Source: a virus. Taken from it: 64,000 nucleotides of DNA. The position numbers and the translations under genes were made by a program. The stretch lies in the IMG/VR virus record IMGVR_UViG_3300050014_000073, positions 19,141 to 83,140 of that record, one strand, 5' to 3'. Within the stretch, counting starts at the first letter, position 1, and each line of letters begins with the position of its first letter. Under the pieces are notes generated by a model. The model searched no databases. It was not told the DNA's origin and was given only the letters and a program-made list of their open reading frames with translations. Shown here one piece after another: positions 37,611-47,077 of this stretch.

Positions 37611-38102
37611 ATGGGAACGTTGGCAGAGTACCTGGTTGAGAAGTACAGTCCGGATCAGTCTCGCGCTGCGAATGGTGAGTTTGGTGAAGGTAGCATTGAG
37701 TTCAAGCCTTCTGCCCGGATGCAACGAGCCCTGGAATCGCGTGTTCCATGCGGAGTTGAAAAACAGCGTATCGCAGATGAGCAGGAACGGATAGTGAGCA
37801 AGGCCGTTGGTATCCCTCGTACGAAAGATAACTCTGCGTTCGACATGCGCAATGATGAAGTTGGTCTTGAACTTAAGTGTATGCAAGACAGTCGAAATGG
37901 CAAAATTACGATGTCAAAGACTGCCCTAGGTCGTAAGCTTGCTGAATCACAAGCTGAGGGGTTGAAGACTTACACCATCGTTGCAGATAAGCGTTCAGGA
38001 GGTGGCGGGACGCGTTACTACATCAAGTCCGGTCTCGGTTCATTTCACGTAAGCAATATGACTCCCACAACGCTGTCTGAAATACGGAGCATGGTTCGAT
38101 GA
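37611..38102 (+). CDS. Structural-region protein with YSPDQxRxxNGxFGEG motif, 163 aa
   Basis: Start 37611 (MGTLAEYLVEKYSPDQSRAA). The motif KYSPDQSRAANGEFGEG is one of the short glycine-ended signatures often seen in phage head proteins. The C-terminal half (VGLELKCMQDSRNGKITMSK) has an E-L-K pattern like nuclease/restriction folds, and ends YYIKSGLGSFHV. Function open; it overlaps the polyprotein gene by 4 bases. Confidence 0.55.
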   Translation: MGTLAEYLVEKYSPDQSRAANGEFGEGSIEFKPSARMQRALESRVPCGVEKQRIADEQERIVSKAVGIPRTKDNSAFDMRNDEVGLELKCMQDSRNGKITMSKTALGRKLAESQAEGLKTYTIVADKRSGGGGTRYYIKSGLGSFHVSNMTPTTLSEIRSMVR

Positions 38103-41100
38103 GCATCGAACTCACAAACGAAACTGGTTTGCTTGGGCAGGTGGCTAGCAATGCAGGCTACTCTGATCTCATCGAATCTGCGAAGGGCATCCCGGTTCTT
38201 AAGACTTTCTTTCAGCAGGGTGCTACTGAAGATGTTCCTCCTGTTGTTGAAGCTCTCAAGAAGCTGGACGGTCCGAAAGACGTTCTCGAAACGGCATTCT
38301 CTCTGGCGAAGCTGATGGAAGGACAGGAGCTGGTCATCATAACGGATGGAACCTCAGACGACGAAGTAGAAAAGGGTGGTCCTGGTTCCGGACCTCATGG
38401 ACAAGGCGGGAACAAGGTTGTTGCTTGGATTCAGCATCCAGCTTTGGGTGTTCGTTCAATAGGGAGATCTGGGAATTCATCAGCAGTACGGATTCCTACT
38501 CATGCGGAAGTTCTCGATCAAGCGCGAAAAGATACAGGGACGAATGTTAAGTACGACGCGCTAAATCGCGGCTATGCAACTGTTCGCGGAGGCTTTGCGA
38601 ACGTTGTGACTCATACTCAGGATTCGTCTAGGGCTCTCGTTGATCGCCCTATGCTGGATCACTCCGCCGTTGAAGAGCATCTGAAGAATACTTACGGAGC
38701 GAAGGACGCAATCTGGTTGACTGGGAAAGTCGCTGAGGCAGAGAACGAGGAGATTAACAAGATGAAGCTCTCGGTCATTCACTTCGGTTCCGATGCAGAC
38801 CTCCCAGCTTCGGTTCGCAATGCTATTCCTTCGTTCGCTCTGTCAGTCTTCCGCAATGCCTTCAATGAAGCGACAGGCAGCGGCAAGTCCGAGATGAACG
38901 CCTATATCAAGGGATACCGGGCTCTTGAAGACGCGGGCTATGTTTATGATGACGCAGGTAAATGGTCAGTGAAGAAGGACGGTCCTACTCTTGGAACGGT
39001 TCACATCAATCGACCTCTTGGTAGAGTACTCCCGAAAGATCAGAATGATCCTTTTGATGAGGCAATTGATGACGTTCTGCATCCGAAGAAGAGAATCAAA
39101 AAGATTGACCTCTCCCTTCCGTTGTTTGAGCATCTCATGATCGAGTGCGGGGATTTCACCCTGGGTGGTGACGTCGTGATGAAAGAAGATCAGATCACGG
39201 TGGACGTTCCTCTGTTCATTCGGCTTCTCGAACTTGCCCGCGAAGACATCAAGACCGATCCTCCAATCCACGAGGTCACCGAAAAGATCACTGAGCTGAT
39301 GGGCGACAAGACCTGCCTTGACATGGACGACTACGAAAAGATCGTATCCGTATTGAAGCGGAAGAAGAAAGAAAAGGACGATCCAGGAACCGAGGACGTT
39401 GACATCCCTGACGACATGTTCGTCGAGAACCCTCCTGCTGCTGGTCAGTCTACTACTTTGAAGAAACGTATCAGCGGCAACTCTGATATCGCACTCAACA
39501 CTAAGGGTCAGAAACTGGCCGACGCACTAGGGAAGCAGATTGCTCTTCGGGGCGGTCTCGATATTTTGTATTCCAGTCCTCTTCCCCGAGCTGTCGAAAC
39601 AGCCGACGCAATTATCGAAAATGCCAACACGAGTATCAAACGGGCTTCCCCGCTTCCAGCTCTTTGCCCTTGGCACCTAGGTGAGTATGAAGGACGGATG
39701 CCGGATGCTGTTCATAACCTAATCGACGGCTACATCGCCCATCCTGACGAAGCTCCTCCTGGAAAGTGTGCCGATGGCTCTCCATCCGAGTCATTCAACT
39801 CAGCTAAGAACCGGCAGCTTTCTTGCTTGAAGAAGCTCTATGAAGACTGGGCTGAACAGGACCCCACTCTCAAGATTGGTGTCGTGATGCACTCCCGGGG
39901 GATGGAACTCTTACAGTCCTGGGTTGACGAAGATTGCCCCGAAGACTTCGACCTGAAAGACTCTGATCTGGTTCATCCCGATGATCCCGAACACGCTACT
40001 ATGCTTCGCTGGCACAAAGACAATATCAAGGACGTGGATTTGGACGATGATGCTCCGCTGACTCCTGGAGTATATCTCATTCTTCACAGCTTGACTGATG
40101 ACGATACTGATGAGGGAAATCCTGAACTGACGAAGAGGCAGGAGAGAGAGGAGGCGATCCATTCCGTAGTTAAGAAATACCTCCCGCCTCTTGAGGTCCA
40201 TCAAGCTGCAAAACGCGCGTACGACGTGGGAATGGCAGTCATTGATATCACAGCTCCTTTGGCTGAAGGTGAAGGGCTTCCTGTTTCCGAAATTCAGAAG
40301 ATTGCTGATCACTTCGCTGAGACAACCTCTATTACCGAGCCGCAGACAACTCGTGATGCATGGGGCGGGAAATACGCAGCTAAGTGGGCAGCACGCGTCT
40401 TCAAGAAAGCTGCTAAGGACTTTCCAGAATGGCAAGGCATCGATTTGGACGGGACGTTATGCGAACCAACGGAACCTTATGATTCCACGAAAATCGGAAA
40501 GCCTATTGACGCGATGGTTGCACATGTCAAGTCTCTCCTCGCTGAAGGGAAGACGATCAAAATCTTCACCGCTCGTGTTGCTGACGATCCTGACGGTAAA
40601 GTCAAAGCTGCTATCGAAGCGTGGTGCAAAAGTCACCTCGGTCAAGTCCTACCTGTTACGAACGAGAAAGATCCCGGAATGATGGATCTCATCGATGACC
40701 GGAGCCACCGACCAGAAGAGGTTACCAAAGCTGGTGACGGAGTCATGGTTGCTCTATGGCCTGACCCTGATACCGCCAAACAGATTGCTGTAAAGGACGG
40801 TGAGTCTTCTGACGATCTTCATATCACGTTGGCGTACTTCGGTAAGAGTGTTGACGCGGATAAACTCCCGTTCTTGGAAGCAGCTCTCAAACACTTCGCT
40901 GAAACTCACTCTCCAATCAAGCTTCAGCTAGGTGGCTTGGGACGGTTCCCGGCCACTCCTTCGTCAGACGGTCAGGACGTTGCCTACCTAGGAGTTCACT
41001 CTCCCGAAATCCAGAAGTTCCGTCAAGACCTGGTTGACAGCGTAAAGGGAATGGGAGTTGATCCGAAAGCCAACTTCGGTTACAATCCGCACATGACGTT

Positions 41101-41686
41101 GAAATTCGTTGCTCCTCATGCGCCGCATCTGCTTCCTACTCCTGACTCGAAGAACTTGAAGTTCACTGAAATCGTGCTCAGTGTCGGAACGGAAAAGAAA
41201 GTCTTTCCTCTGACCGGTCTGAAAAGCGCAGTCACGAAGAATACTGATGAGTTCGAAATCTCTGGCGACATCATCAAGGTTGACAAAGACCGGCAAATGG
41301 TTTGGGGATGGTTTTCAATTGTTAGTGTTAATGGAAAGCCATTCGCTGATTCCCAGGGAGACGTAATCACGCCCGAAACAATCGAGGAGAGCGCATACGA
41401 CTTCGTTCTCAATGCTCGTAAGGGTGGTGAGATGCATGAAGCAAAGAAGGACGGTGATGTTGAAGGTGTAGGACGCCTTATCGAATCGGTAGTCTTCACG
41501 GATGAGAAACAGAAGGTAATGCAAGACAGCCTCCGTGAACAGGGGATTGATGCAGTACTCGCGCTGGGATGTGTGGCATGGTGGGGCGGAATGCACATAG
41601 ACGATTCTGACACCTGGGATAAGGTAAAGACTGGGAAGCTTCGTGCCTGGTCAATAGGCGGGCGTGGAAAAAGAGCTTCTCTGTAA
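38099..41686 (+). CDS. 1195-aa polyprotein: ChaB, histidine phosphatase, HAD, 2H phosphoesterase and XkdF prohead protease
   Basis: Domains in order: N-terminal helices; a GGPGSGP linker (about 92-105); a ChaB-like segment (about 230-275, LPASVRNAIPSFALSVFRNA); a DUF5661-like segment (about 385-420); a SixA-type histidine phosphatase (about 450-615) in which the second His survives (MHSRG) but the first RHG motif is not seen; a HAD phosphatase (about 778-880, IDLDGTL, FTAR, DLIDD); a 2H phosphoesterase with both HxT motifs (HITL about 907, HMTL about 999); and at about 1064-1195 an XkdF-type prohead protease (VWGWFSIV, DSQGDVI, MHEAKK, WSIGG). The protease should process the head and may also cut out the enzymes. 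The fusion is unusual; the 2H and phosphatase parts could act on nucleotide signals. Confidence 0.82.
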   Translation: MSIELTNETGLLGQVASNAGYSDLIESAKGIPVLKTFFQQGATEDVPPVVEALKKLDGPKDVLETAFSLAKLMEGQELVIITDGTSDDEVEKGGPGSGPHGQGGNKVVAWIQHPALGVRSIGRSGNSSAVRIPTHAEVLDQARKDTGTNVKYDALNRGYATVRGGFANVVTHTQDSSRALVDRPMLDHSAVEEHLKNTYGAKDAIWLTGKVAEAENEEINKMKLSVIHFGSDADLPASVRNAIPSFALSVFRNAFNEATGSGKSEMNAYIKGYRALEDAGYVYDDAGKWSVKKDGPTLGTVHINRPLGRVLPKDQNDPFDEAIDDVLHPKKRIKKIDLSLPLFEHLMIECGDFTLGGDVVMKEDQITVDVPLFIRLLELAREDIKTDPPIHEVTEKITELMGDKTCLDMDDYEKIVSVLKRKKKEKDDPGTEDVDIPDDMFVENPPAAGQSTTLKKRISGNSDIALNTKGQKLADALGKQIALRGGLDILYSSPLPRAVETADAIIENANTSIKRASPLPALCPWHLGEYEGRMPDAVHNLIDGYIAHPDEAPPGKCADGSPSESFNSAKNRQLSCLKKLYEDWAEQDPTLKIGVVMHSRGMELLQSWVDEDCPEDFDLKDSDLVHPDDPEHATMLRWHKDNIKDVDLDDDAPLTPGVYLILHSLTDDDTDEGNPELTKRQEREEAIHSVVKKYLPPLEVHQAAKRAYDVGMAVIDITAPLAEGEGLPVSEIQKIADHFAETTSITEPQTTRDAWGGKYAAKWAARVFKKAAKDFPEWQGIDLDGTLCEPTEPYDSTKIGKPIDAMVAHVKSLLAEGKTIKIFTARVADDPDGKVKAAIEAWCKSHLGQVLPVTNEKDPGMMDLIDDRSHRPEEVTKAGDGVMVALWPDPDTAKQIAVKDGESSDDLHITLAYFGKSVDADKLPFLEAALKHFAETHSPIKLQLGGLGRFPATPSSDGQDVAYLGVHSPEIQKFRQDLVDSVKGMGVDPKANFGYNPHMTLKFVAPHAPHLLPTPDSKNLKFTEIVLSVGTEKKVFPLTGLKSAVTKNTDEFEISGDIIKVDKDRQMVWGWFSIVSVNGKPFADSQGDVITPETIEESAYDFVLNARKGGEMHEAKKDGDVEGVGRLIESVVFTDEKQKVMQDSLREQGIDAVLALGCVAWWGGMHIDDSDTWDKVKTGKLRAWSIGGRGKRASL

Positions 41687-41759
41687 GAAATTTCTGGGAT
41701 TCGCCCACCAGCCTGCGCCTCACGGGGACGGACAAGGATGGGCCACCCTTAAGATAGAC

Positions 41760-42134
41760 ATGACTGATTTATCCATCGTACTGACGGCAGCTGGCATGGC
41801 GTCAGCCGCGACCGCTTGGGTGTCAATCCAAGTTACCCGCTCCGCTGCCGCTGCACGTAAAGAAGCATGCCGTGTAGCTAAAGAATTACAGCACTTCAAA
41901 GAGCACTTGCCGGTTTACCTGAATGGCACGTATCGCCGCACGCCAGAATGTGAACTCTTGCACAAGTCTGTTGAGAAACAATTTTCTTCTCTGCCTGCAT
42001 TACTGGCTGGGTCGGAAGAGTTCCGCCGCCTTATAAGCGTTTCTGTATCAGACGGCATCGTTTCTGTATCAGACGGCATCTGGGCTTCAAAGGCTAGGCG
42101 GCATTCGCATGGGGTGTCAGATGAAACTAAGTAG
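41760..42134 (+). CDS. Membrane-anchored small protein, 124 aa
   Basis: Start at 41760 (MTDLSIVLTAAGMASAATAW), which is an N-terminal membrane anchor, followed by a basic helix (SAAAARKEACRVAKELQHFK). SVSDGI is repeated because of a 21-nt tandem duplication at 42039-42080. It may act with the next two genes, which are also helical and membrane-linked. Confidence 0.55.
   Translation: MTDLSIVLTAAGMASAATAWVSIQVTRSAAAARKEACRVAKELQHFKEHLPVYLNGTYRRTPECELLHKSVEKQFSSLPALLAGSEEFRRLISVSVSDGIVSVSDGIWASKARRHSHGVSDETK
42039..42080. repeat. 21-nt tandem duplication
   Basis: Two exact in-frame copies (42039-42059 and 42060-42080) inside the 124-aa gene, adding seven residues. Confidence 0.9.
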
Positions 42135-42690
42135 AGTTTGGATCACCATGCTGTGCGTCTTGCTTTTGTGGACAGTGGTGTCCTTTGCAGAATCAAAAGT
42201 CGAAGTTGACCCCCGCGCCAAGTTGGCTGCTTCCGAATCCGCCCGAGCACAGGCGTTGCAAGAGAAAGCATCTCTGTCCGCCGCCATAGTGCGGTTAAAC
42301 AAAAGCCAATCCGTTACAAGGACAGCTTCCCAGGATGCTGGACTTGCCCAAGACACAGCAGAGAGCACTGCCCTTATTATTCAAAAAGCGGCAGCCGATG
42401 CTAGTTCGGCAGCAGTTCTCGCTGAGATTGAGGCAAACCGATTCAATAGCAATGCAATGGCGCTGATTGGTGTGCAGGCCCTTGTCTTATTGGGAATATT
42501 AGGAGGCTTTATAAACAGCGCATACTCATCTTCACGTGATCACAAGTGGGCTATGGATGCCACTGCCCGGACGGAAAAGCAAGTCCAGGAAACGCACTCT
42601 GTTATGAGGGCAGTGGAGAAGAATACAAACTCCATGGTTGAAAAAGATGCAAGCGTCGTCTTACAGGGAAGGATTTACTGCGGGGTCTAA
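42121..42690 (+). CDS. Signal-bearing coiled-coil membrane protein, 189 aa
   Basis: MKLSRVWITMLCVLLLWTVV is a signal or anchor; then a long Ala/Ser coiled-coil (LAASESARAQALQEKASLSA), a membrane segment (NAMALIGVQALVLLGILGGF) and a charged end. The layout resembles inner-membrane spanins, though without a clear outer partner. It overlaps the previous gene's end. Confidence 0.5.
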   Translation: MKLSRVWITMLCVLLLWTVVSFAESKVEVDPRAKLAASESARAQALQEKASLSAAIVRLNKSQSVTRTASQDAGLAQDTAESTALIIQKAAADASSAAVLAEIEANRFNSNAMALIGVQALVLLGILGGFINSAYSSSRDHKWAMDATARTEKQVQETHSVMRAVEKNTNSMVEKDASVVLQGRIYCGV

Positions 42691-42710
42691 AGAGTGAGAG
42701 GAGGACAACA

Positions 42711-42977
42711 ATGATTTCTAAACTTACGGCCAAAAAGAAAGCAGCGGCAGTGAAATTGAAGTTGAAAAAGCTTGTTGCTGTGCAAGAGCACATTCGTTTG
42801 GAGCACGAAGCTGTGGTGAAAGACATTGAAGAGGTTGAGGTTGCGCTCCACAACCACGAAATCCAACAAGAGGCAGATGAACCGGAACCTGTGATCATAG
42901 AAAATGATCCTGTCATACAGGAGAAGCCTGTTGTTCTGGAACGCTCGCGGTGGCAACGATTTCTGGATTCGTTTTGA
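42711..42977 (+). CDS. Coiled-coil protein, 88 aa
   Basis: MISKLTAKKKAAAVKLKLKK: a basic start, a heptad helix (AVQEHIRLEHEAVVKDIEEV) and an acidic Pro/Glu tail. SD GAGAGGAGG. Role unknown; lies between the protease polyprotein and the scaffold gene. Confidence 0.6.
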   Translation: MISKLTAKKKAAAVKLKLKKLVAVQEHIRLEHEAVVKDIEEVEVALHNHEIQQEADEPEPVIIENDPVIQEKPVVLERSRWQRFLDSF

Positions 42978-43008
42978 TAGCGTGAATCCACACTTAAAGG
43001 AGTAAACA

Positions 43009-44631
43009 ATGCCTCAGTCACTCAGCGAACTTCGGGTCAACGAGATTTCATTAGTTGACGCCCCGGCCTGCCGCCAGGTAGTCGATGGGAAGAAGATCCC
43101 GAGAGCAACTGTTGCGATCTGGAAACGAGACTCTTCCAACTTTGATGATGTTCTCAAAGCCGCCAAGGGTGTCAAGTTCCTGATCGGTTCCAAGGATGAC
43201 GTCTCTAAGGTCCAGTCTGTCGTATTCGACGCCGCTCAGTGGAACGAGACTTCTGCTAAGAAGTGGCTGACGGACAACATATTCAAAGCAGAGACGATGG
43301 ACAAGACGGAGAAAACTCTGCGGTTCCGTCAGGAGGACGCAGGACAGTTCACTCGGTTCACGGTTGTGGACTCAGGTCAGTTCCAGAAAGCTGAGGCTGA
43401 GGAGTGGGACGACAAGGACGAGACTTGCAAGGCAGTCGATGGGAAGACGTATGACGGGACGTCTTATCCAAAGAGCGACTTTGCCTACACTCCAACGGAC
43501 ACACCATCCGATTGGAAACTACGACTTACGAAAACTCCAGGTGGCAGGCCCGACGCTGGTATTGTTGGCGCGGCGGTAGCTGCTCTGGGAAAAGGATTCC
43601 GGGGGAAGAAAGTCATTATTCCGGCCGACGCGCTCCCCGGCGTGAAAGCCAAGGTCAGTGCCGCATGGCACAAAGCAAACCCGGACCGTAAGGAAGAAGA
43701 GCTTCCTCCGATCCTCAAATCCGAACAAGGAGAAAATAACACCATGACTCTAGCCGAATTGGAGACGAAGGTCACCAAGTTGGATGAGAACGTCGTGTCT
43801 CTGACTAGCGAGCGCGATGTTCTGAAAGCCGAGAACGCCTTGGTTCTCAAGATGTCGAAGAAGGAGCGCAAGCTCTACGCTTCGATGGACGAGGCCAAGC
43901 GCAAAGACTACATGACTGCCGACGAACAGAAGCGCAAAGCGCTCCTCGACGGTGCGCAGTCCCAGAAACGCCAGAAGAAGCTCTGTGACACAATGGATGA
44001 AGCCACCAAGGGCGCATTCGAGAAAGCAGGGCCGAAGGAACGCGCTACGATGCTGGCTGACGCCGACGCAAAGTGCAAGGCAGCGAAGGCCGGCAAGAAA
44101 AAGTCGGGTTCCAAGTCAGTTCCCAAGCCGGGCGATGCTGATTTCGATCCTGACGGTGACGATGACAACGACAGTGGTGATGACGAGGCAACCAAGACGC
44201 TGACCAAGAAGCTTGCCGCTGCCGAAGACAAGATCGCCAAGAACGATGCTCAGTTGGAAGTGATGACCAAGCGCGACCGGCTGGTCAGCTTCACCAAGCG
44301 GGCTGAATCCGAACTGCCTAACACTCCCGGAACGCCGGAAGAGAAGGGTGACATTCTCATGAAGCTGGCAGACAGCTTCGGGGAGAAGTCCGAGACTTTC
44401 ACGAAGATGCTCTCGCAGTTGAAGAAAGCTGACGAGGCTTTCAAGAGCAGCTTCTCTGAAATCGGAAAGACCGGTGGCAACATCCCGGCAGCGGCAGCTT
44501 GGATGGCCAAAGTCGCGGAGATTCAGAAGCGCGACAACATCAGTGAGGGGCAGGCTTCGTTGAAAGCCTATGAAGAGGCTCCCGATCTGGTCATGGACTA
44601 CGACCGCCAGCGTCCGGCGATGCGGGTCTAA
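43009..44631 (+). CDS. Capsid scaffold protein, 540 aa
   Basis: The N-terminus (LSELRVNEISLVDAPACRQV) is the segment that ends XkdF-type proteases in other phages. The region 30-240 carries VQSVVFDAAQWNETSAKKWL and other XkdF-linked pieces. Residues about 245-480 are long, charged coiled-coil with an ac-rich patch (DFDPDGDDDNDSGDDEA), typical of a scaffold. It should guide assembly of the major capsid protein and be removed by the protease. Confidence 0.78.
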   Translation: MPQSLSELRVNEISLVDAPACRQVVDGKKIPRATVAIWKRDSSNFDDVLKAAKGVKFLIGSKDDVSKVQSVVFDAAQWNETSAKKWLTDNIFKAETMDKTEKTLRFRQEDAGQFTRFTVVDSGQFQKAEAEEWDDKDETCKAVDGKTYDGTSYPKSDFAYTPTDTPSDWKLRLTKTPGGRPDAGIVGAAVAALGKGFRGKKVIIPADALPGVKAKVSAAWHKANPDRKEEELPPILKSEQGENNTMTLAELETKVTKLDENVVSLTSERDVLKAENALVLKMSKKERKLYASMDEAKRKDYMTADEQKRKALLDGAQSQKRQKKLCDTMDEATKGAFEKAGPKERATMLADADAKCKAAKAGKKKSGSKSVPKPGDADFDPDGDDDNDSGDDEATKTLTKKLAAAEDKIAKNDAQLEVMTKRDRLVSFTKRAESELPNTPGTPEEKGDILMKLADSFGEKSETFTKMLSQLKKADEAFKSSFSEIGKTGGNIPAAAAWMAKVAEIQKRDNISEGQASLKAYEEAPDLVMDYDRQRPAMRV

Positions 44632-44695
44632 CTTCGGAGAGCCTTCCGCCAAAGAGGGCTCGCCAGAACAAATTCACTAACAGGAGAACAACTCA

Positions 44696-45085
44696 ATGGC
44701 TTACGATCTCGTACGAACCAAATCGATCGTTTCCGCAATCAACTGCCAGCCGTCGATTCCGACTCAGGGCTCCCCTTTGCAGTACATCTTCGTTGCCCTG
44801 AACTCGTCTGGACAGCTTGTCAAACCGAATCCCTACGGGTATTCCATCGGCGTGTTGCAAGACACTCCGGCCATCGGGGACCCCGGTGCTGTCTGCTATC
44901 CTGGCGACCTCACAAAGGTCTTGGCAGGCGTTGGTGGTCTGGCTGCTGGTCAATACGTTTCAACCGACCAGAATGGCTATGGCATCGGCGCCGTTTCCGG
45001 AGCTGCTATGCTCGGCCAGTGCGTTATCGCTGCTGCTCAGGGCGGACTCGCAGTCATTCTGTACCAGCCGGGAGTCACGCCGTAA
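44696..45085 (+). CDS. Head decoration protein
   Basis: A 129-aa beta-rich protein: SIVSAINCQPSIPTQGSPLQ, IGVLQDTPAIGDPGAVCYPG, QYVSTDQNGYGIG. This resembles DUF2190-type capsid-stabilising proteins. It sits directly before the major capsid gene, as usual. Confidence 0.75.
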   Translation: MAYDLVRTKSIVSAINCQPSIPTQGSPLQYIFVALNSSGQLVKPNPYGYSIGVLQDTPAIGDPGAVCYPGDLTKVLAGVGGLAAGQYVSTDQNGYGIGAVSGAAMLGQCVIAAAQGGLAVILYQPGVTP

Positions 45086-45146
45086 CCGAGGCTCTTAAGT
45101 TCTGGAGACTCAAAACCAATAACAACTTTACGAGGAGAACAAAGAG

Positions 45147-46169
45147 ATGCCTCTACCGACTTTATCAGATGTACACGTAAACCGACCTTTGACGATGATG
45201 TCCGTCGGTTACTATCAAGACGCAAAAGACTTCGTCGCGGGTCAGGTGTTCCCGTCCATTCCGGTTCCCAACAAATCGGACATGTACTTCGTCTACAACC
45301 GTGGCGACTTCTTCCGCAACAACATGGCCCTGCGCGCTCCCGGAACTCCGGCCGTCGCGAGCGGCTACAAACTGGCGACCAAGACGTATATCACCAACGT
45401 CTGGGCACTGAAGAAAATCATCGACGACCAGATCCGAGCCAACAGCGACAACCCGTTGCAGCCGGATCGCGATGCGACGTTCTGGCTGACTCAACAGTCG
45501 CTGGTCAACCGTGACGTCAATTGGGCGGCAGCTTACTTCACCACGGGTGTTTGGGGGACTGCTGGCTCCACCGATATGGTAGGAGTCACTGGTACGCCGA
45601 CTGGTCAACAGTTCCTTCGCTGGGATGCTTCCGGGTCCGATCCCGTCAATGACATCCTCACTCAGCAGCTCACGATCAAACAGAACACCGGACTCTGGCC
45701 CAACACGCTGGTTCTCGGTGCCTGGGCTTACATCAAGCTGCTCACCAATGCTTCAATCATTGACCGCTTGAAATATGGCCAGACTGCTCCTGGACCCGTC
45801 ACGGTTCAGACGTCGGATCTCGAAGCCTTGTTCAAAGTCAAGCGCGTTCTGGTCATGGCTGGTATTCAGACAGCATCGGCCGAAAACACCCAGCTCGACT
45901 CTGACGGGACCGTTCCCGATACGTTCTCGTTCATCGCAGGCAAGAACGCCCTCTTGGCGTATGCCGCAGACGCTCCCGGAATCTTTGCCGCCAGTGCAGG
46001 CTATACCTTCAACTGGACGGGACTGACGGGTGCTACTGCTGCCGGAATGCGCATCAAGAAGTTCCGGTGGGAAGTGGATGCTGCGGATCACGTCGAGATC
46101 GAATCGGCTTACGCTTTCGGTCAGGTAGGACCCGATCTTGGCGTGTTCTTCAGCGGCGTGACGTCGTAG
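45147..46169 (+). CDS. Major capsid protein
   Basis: A 340-aa protein with no transmembrane or enzyme motif. It starts MPLPTLSDVHVNRPLTMMSV, has VFPSIPVPNKSDMYFVYNRG (an E-loop-like region) and ends with beta strands of an HK97 P-domain type (IKKFRWEVDAADHVEIESAY). Strong SD ACGAGGAGAAC. Order protease - scaffold - decoration - capsid is standard. Confidence 0.88.
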   Translation: MPLPTLSDVHVNRPLTMMSVGYYQDAKDFVAGQVFPSIPVPNKSDMYFVYNRGDFFRNNMALRAPGTPAVASGYKLATKTYITNVWALKKIIDDQIRANSDNPLQPDRDATFWLTQQSLVNRDVNWAAAYFTTGVWGTAGSTDMVGVTGTPTGQQFLRWDASGSDPVNDILTQQLTIKQNTGLWPNTLVLGAWAYIKLLTNASIIDRLKYGQTAPGPVTVQTSDLEALFKVKRVLVMAGIQTASAENTQLDSDGTVPDTFSFIAGKNALLAYAADAPGIFAASAGYTFNWTGLTGATAAGMRIKKFRWEVDAADHVEIESAYAFGQVGPDLGVFFSGVTS

Positions 46170-46196
46170 TTCCAGAAGTTCAATAGGAGTTAAAAC

Positions 46197-46658
46197 ATGC
46201 CGTTGCTTTGTGATCGTCCGCTTCTCCGAGAGCCTGACTACCGAGTTGCCCGATTCGTAGTTAGCAAGGTGAGTGGATTGAACGTCAACGGGCAAAGTCT
46301 CCAGCGCGGGGACGAGGTACCAGAAGGGGCGCTGTCAGCTCACGCCTTACAGCAGGCTTACGAGCGCCCTCTCCGGCAGATCGAACGGATTGACTTCGCC
46401 TTCCGTGACCCTGACCTTCGTGTAGCATGCGAGAGTCGGGGAGTCATTTTCAATCCTGATGAGGAGGTTGCGGCTCCGCAACAGACTGCTCCTCCTCAAC
46501 CTCAAGCTCAGAATCAAATTGTCTTTCATCCCGATCCGGAAAGCCTCAACAAAGAAGAGCTGATGGATCTCTGCCGACAGAACGGGATTGCAGATTCCGG
46601 AAGTCAAAAGAAGCTGCTCAAGCGGCTACAAGAACATTACACGGAGGTATCGAAATGA
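46197..46658 (+). CDS. Head protein with C-terminal SAP-like domain, 153 aa
   Basis: The N-terminal 90 residues form a small beta/alpha domain. After a Gln/Pro linker the C-terminus (LNKEELMDLCRQNGIADSGS, about 120-139, then KKLLKRLQEHY) fits a SAP/HeH DNA-binding motif. Likely a head-completion protein or one that touches packaged DNA. Confidence 0.65.
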   Translation: MPLLCDRPLLREPDYRVARFVVSKVSGLNVNGQSLQRGDEVPEGALSAHALQQAYERPLRQIERIDFAFRDPDLRVACESRGVIFNPDEEVAAPQQTAPPQPQAQNQIVFHPDPESLNKEELMDLCRQNGIADSGSQKKLLKRLQEHYTEVSK

Positions 46659-47077
46659 GTTCAATGCTGACGACGTTACTGCTAGCTGATGCAGTAAGCA
46701 AAGGTGGACCAGGATCTGGTCCTCGACCCGGTAACGGGCCAACTAAGAAAGAAACGGATTCTGCGCTTCGTTCATTATATAATCGGGATGATCCAGTTCG
46801 TTACAATCCTCCTAAAGAAGCAGGTGCTGCTTCTAAATTAGCAGAGGATCACTCGAAAGACGCTCGCGTTGTTGCAGCAGGTGCAGAAGCAGCTCGTAAT
46901 GATACGCACCTGAATGATCAGGCATCGAAGGCAGCTGGGGTGGCACAGTACGCGCATCAACGGGCAGCTACTGCTCAGAGTAAGGCGGGAAACAGCGAAA
47001 AAGCAGCTTACCACTCAGATCAAGCGAAACAATTTCGTTCGATGTATTCCCGTTACGGTCGCCGCGCTGGATATTAA
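46655..47077 (+). CDS. Protein with duplicated GGPGSGP head module, 140 aa
   Basis: MSSMLTTLLLADAVSKGGPG shares its first 12 residues and the GGPGSGP motif with the 64-aa protein at 54131. The rest is Ala/Lys/Gln-rich helix (SKLAEDHSKDARVVAAGAEA). The motif also occurs in the polyprotein at 38099. Possibly a common docking or protease-processing tag of virion-linked proteins. Confidence 0.55.
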   Translation: MSSMLTTLLLADAVSKGGPGSGPRPGNGPTKKETDSALRSLYNRDDPVRYNPPKEAGAASKLAEDHSKDARVVAAGAEAARNDTHLNDQASKAAGVAQYAHQRAATAQSKAGNSEKAAYHSDQAKQFRSMYSRYGRRAGY

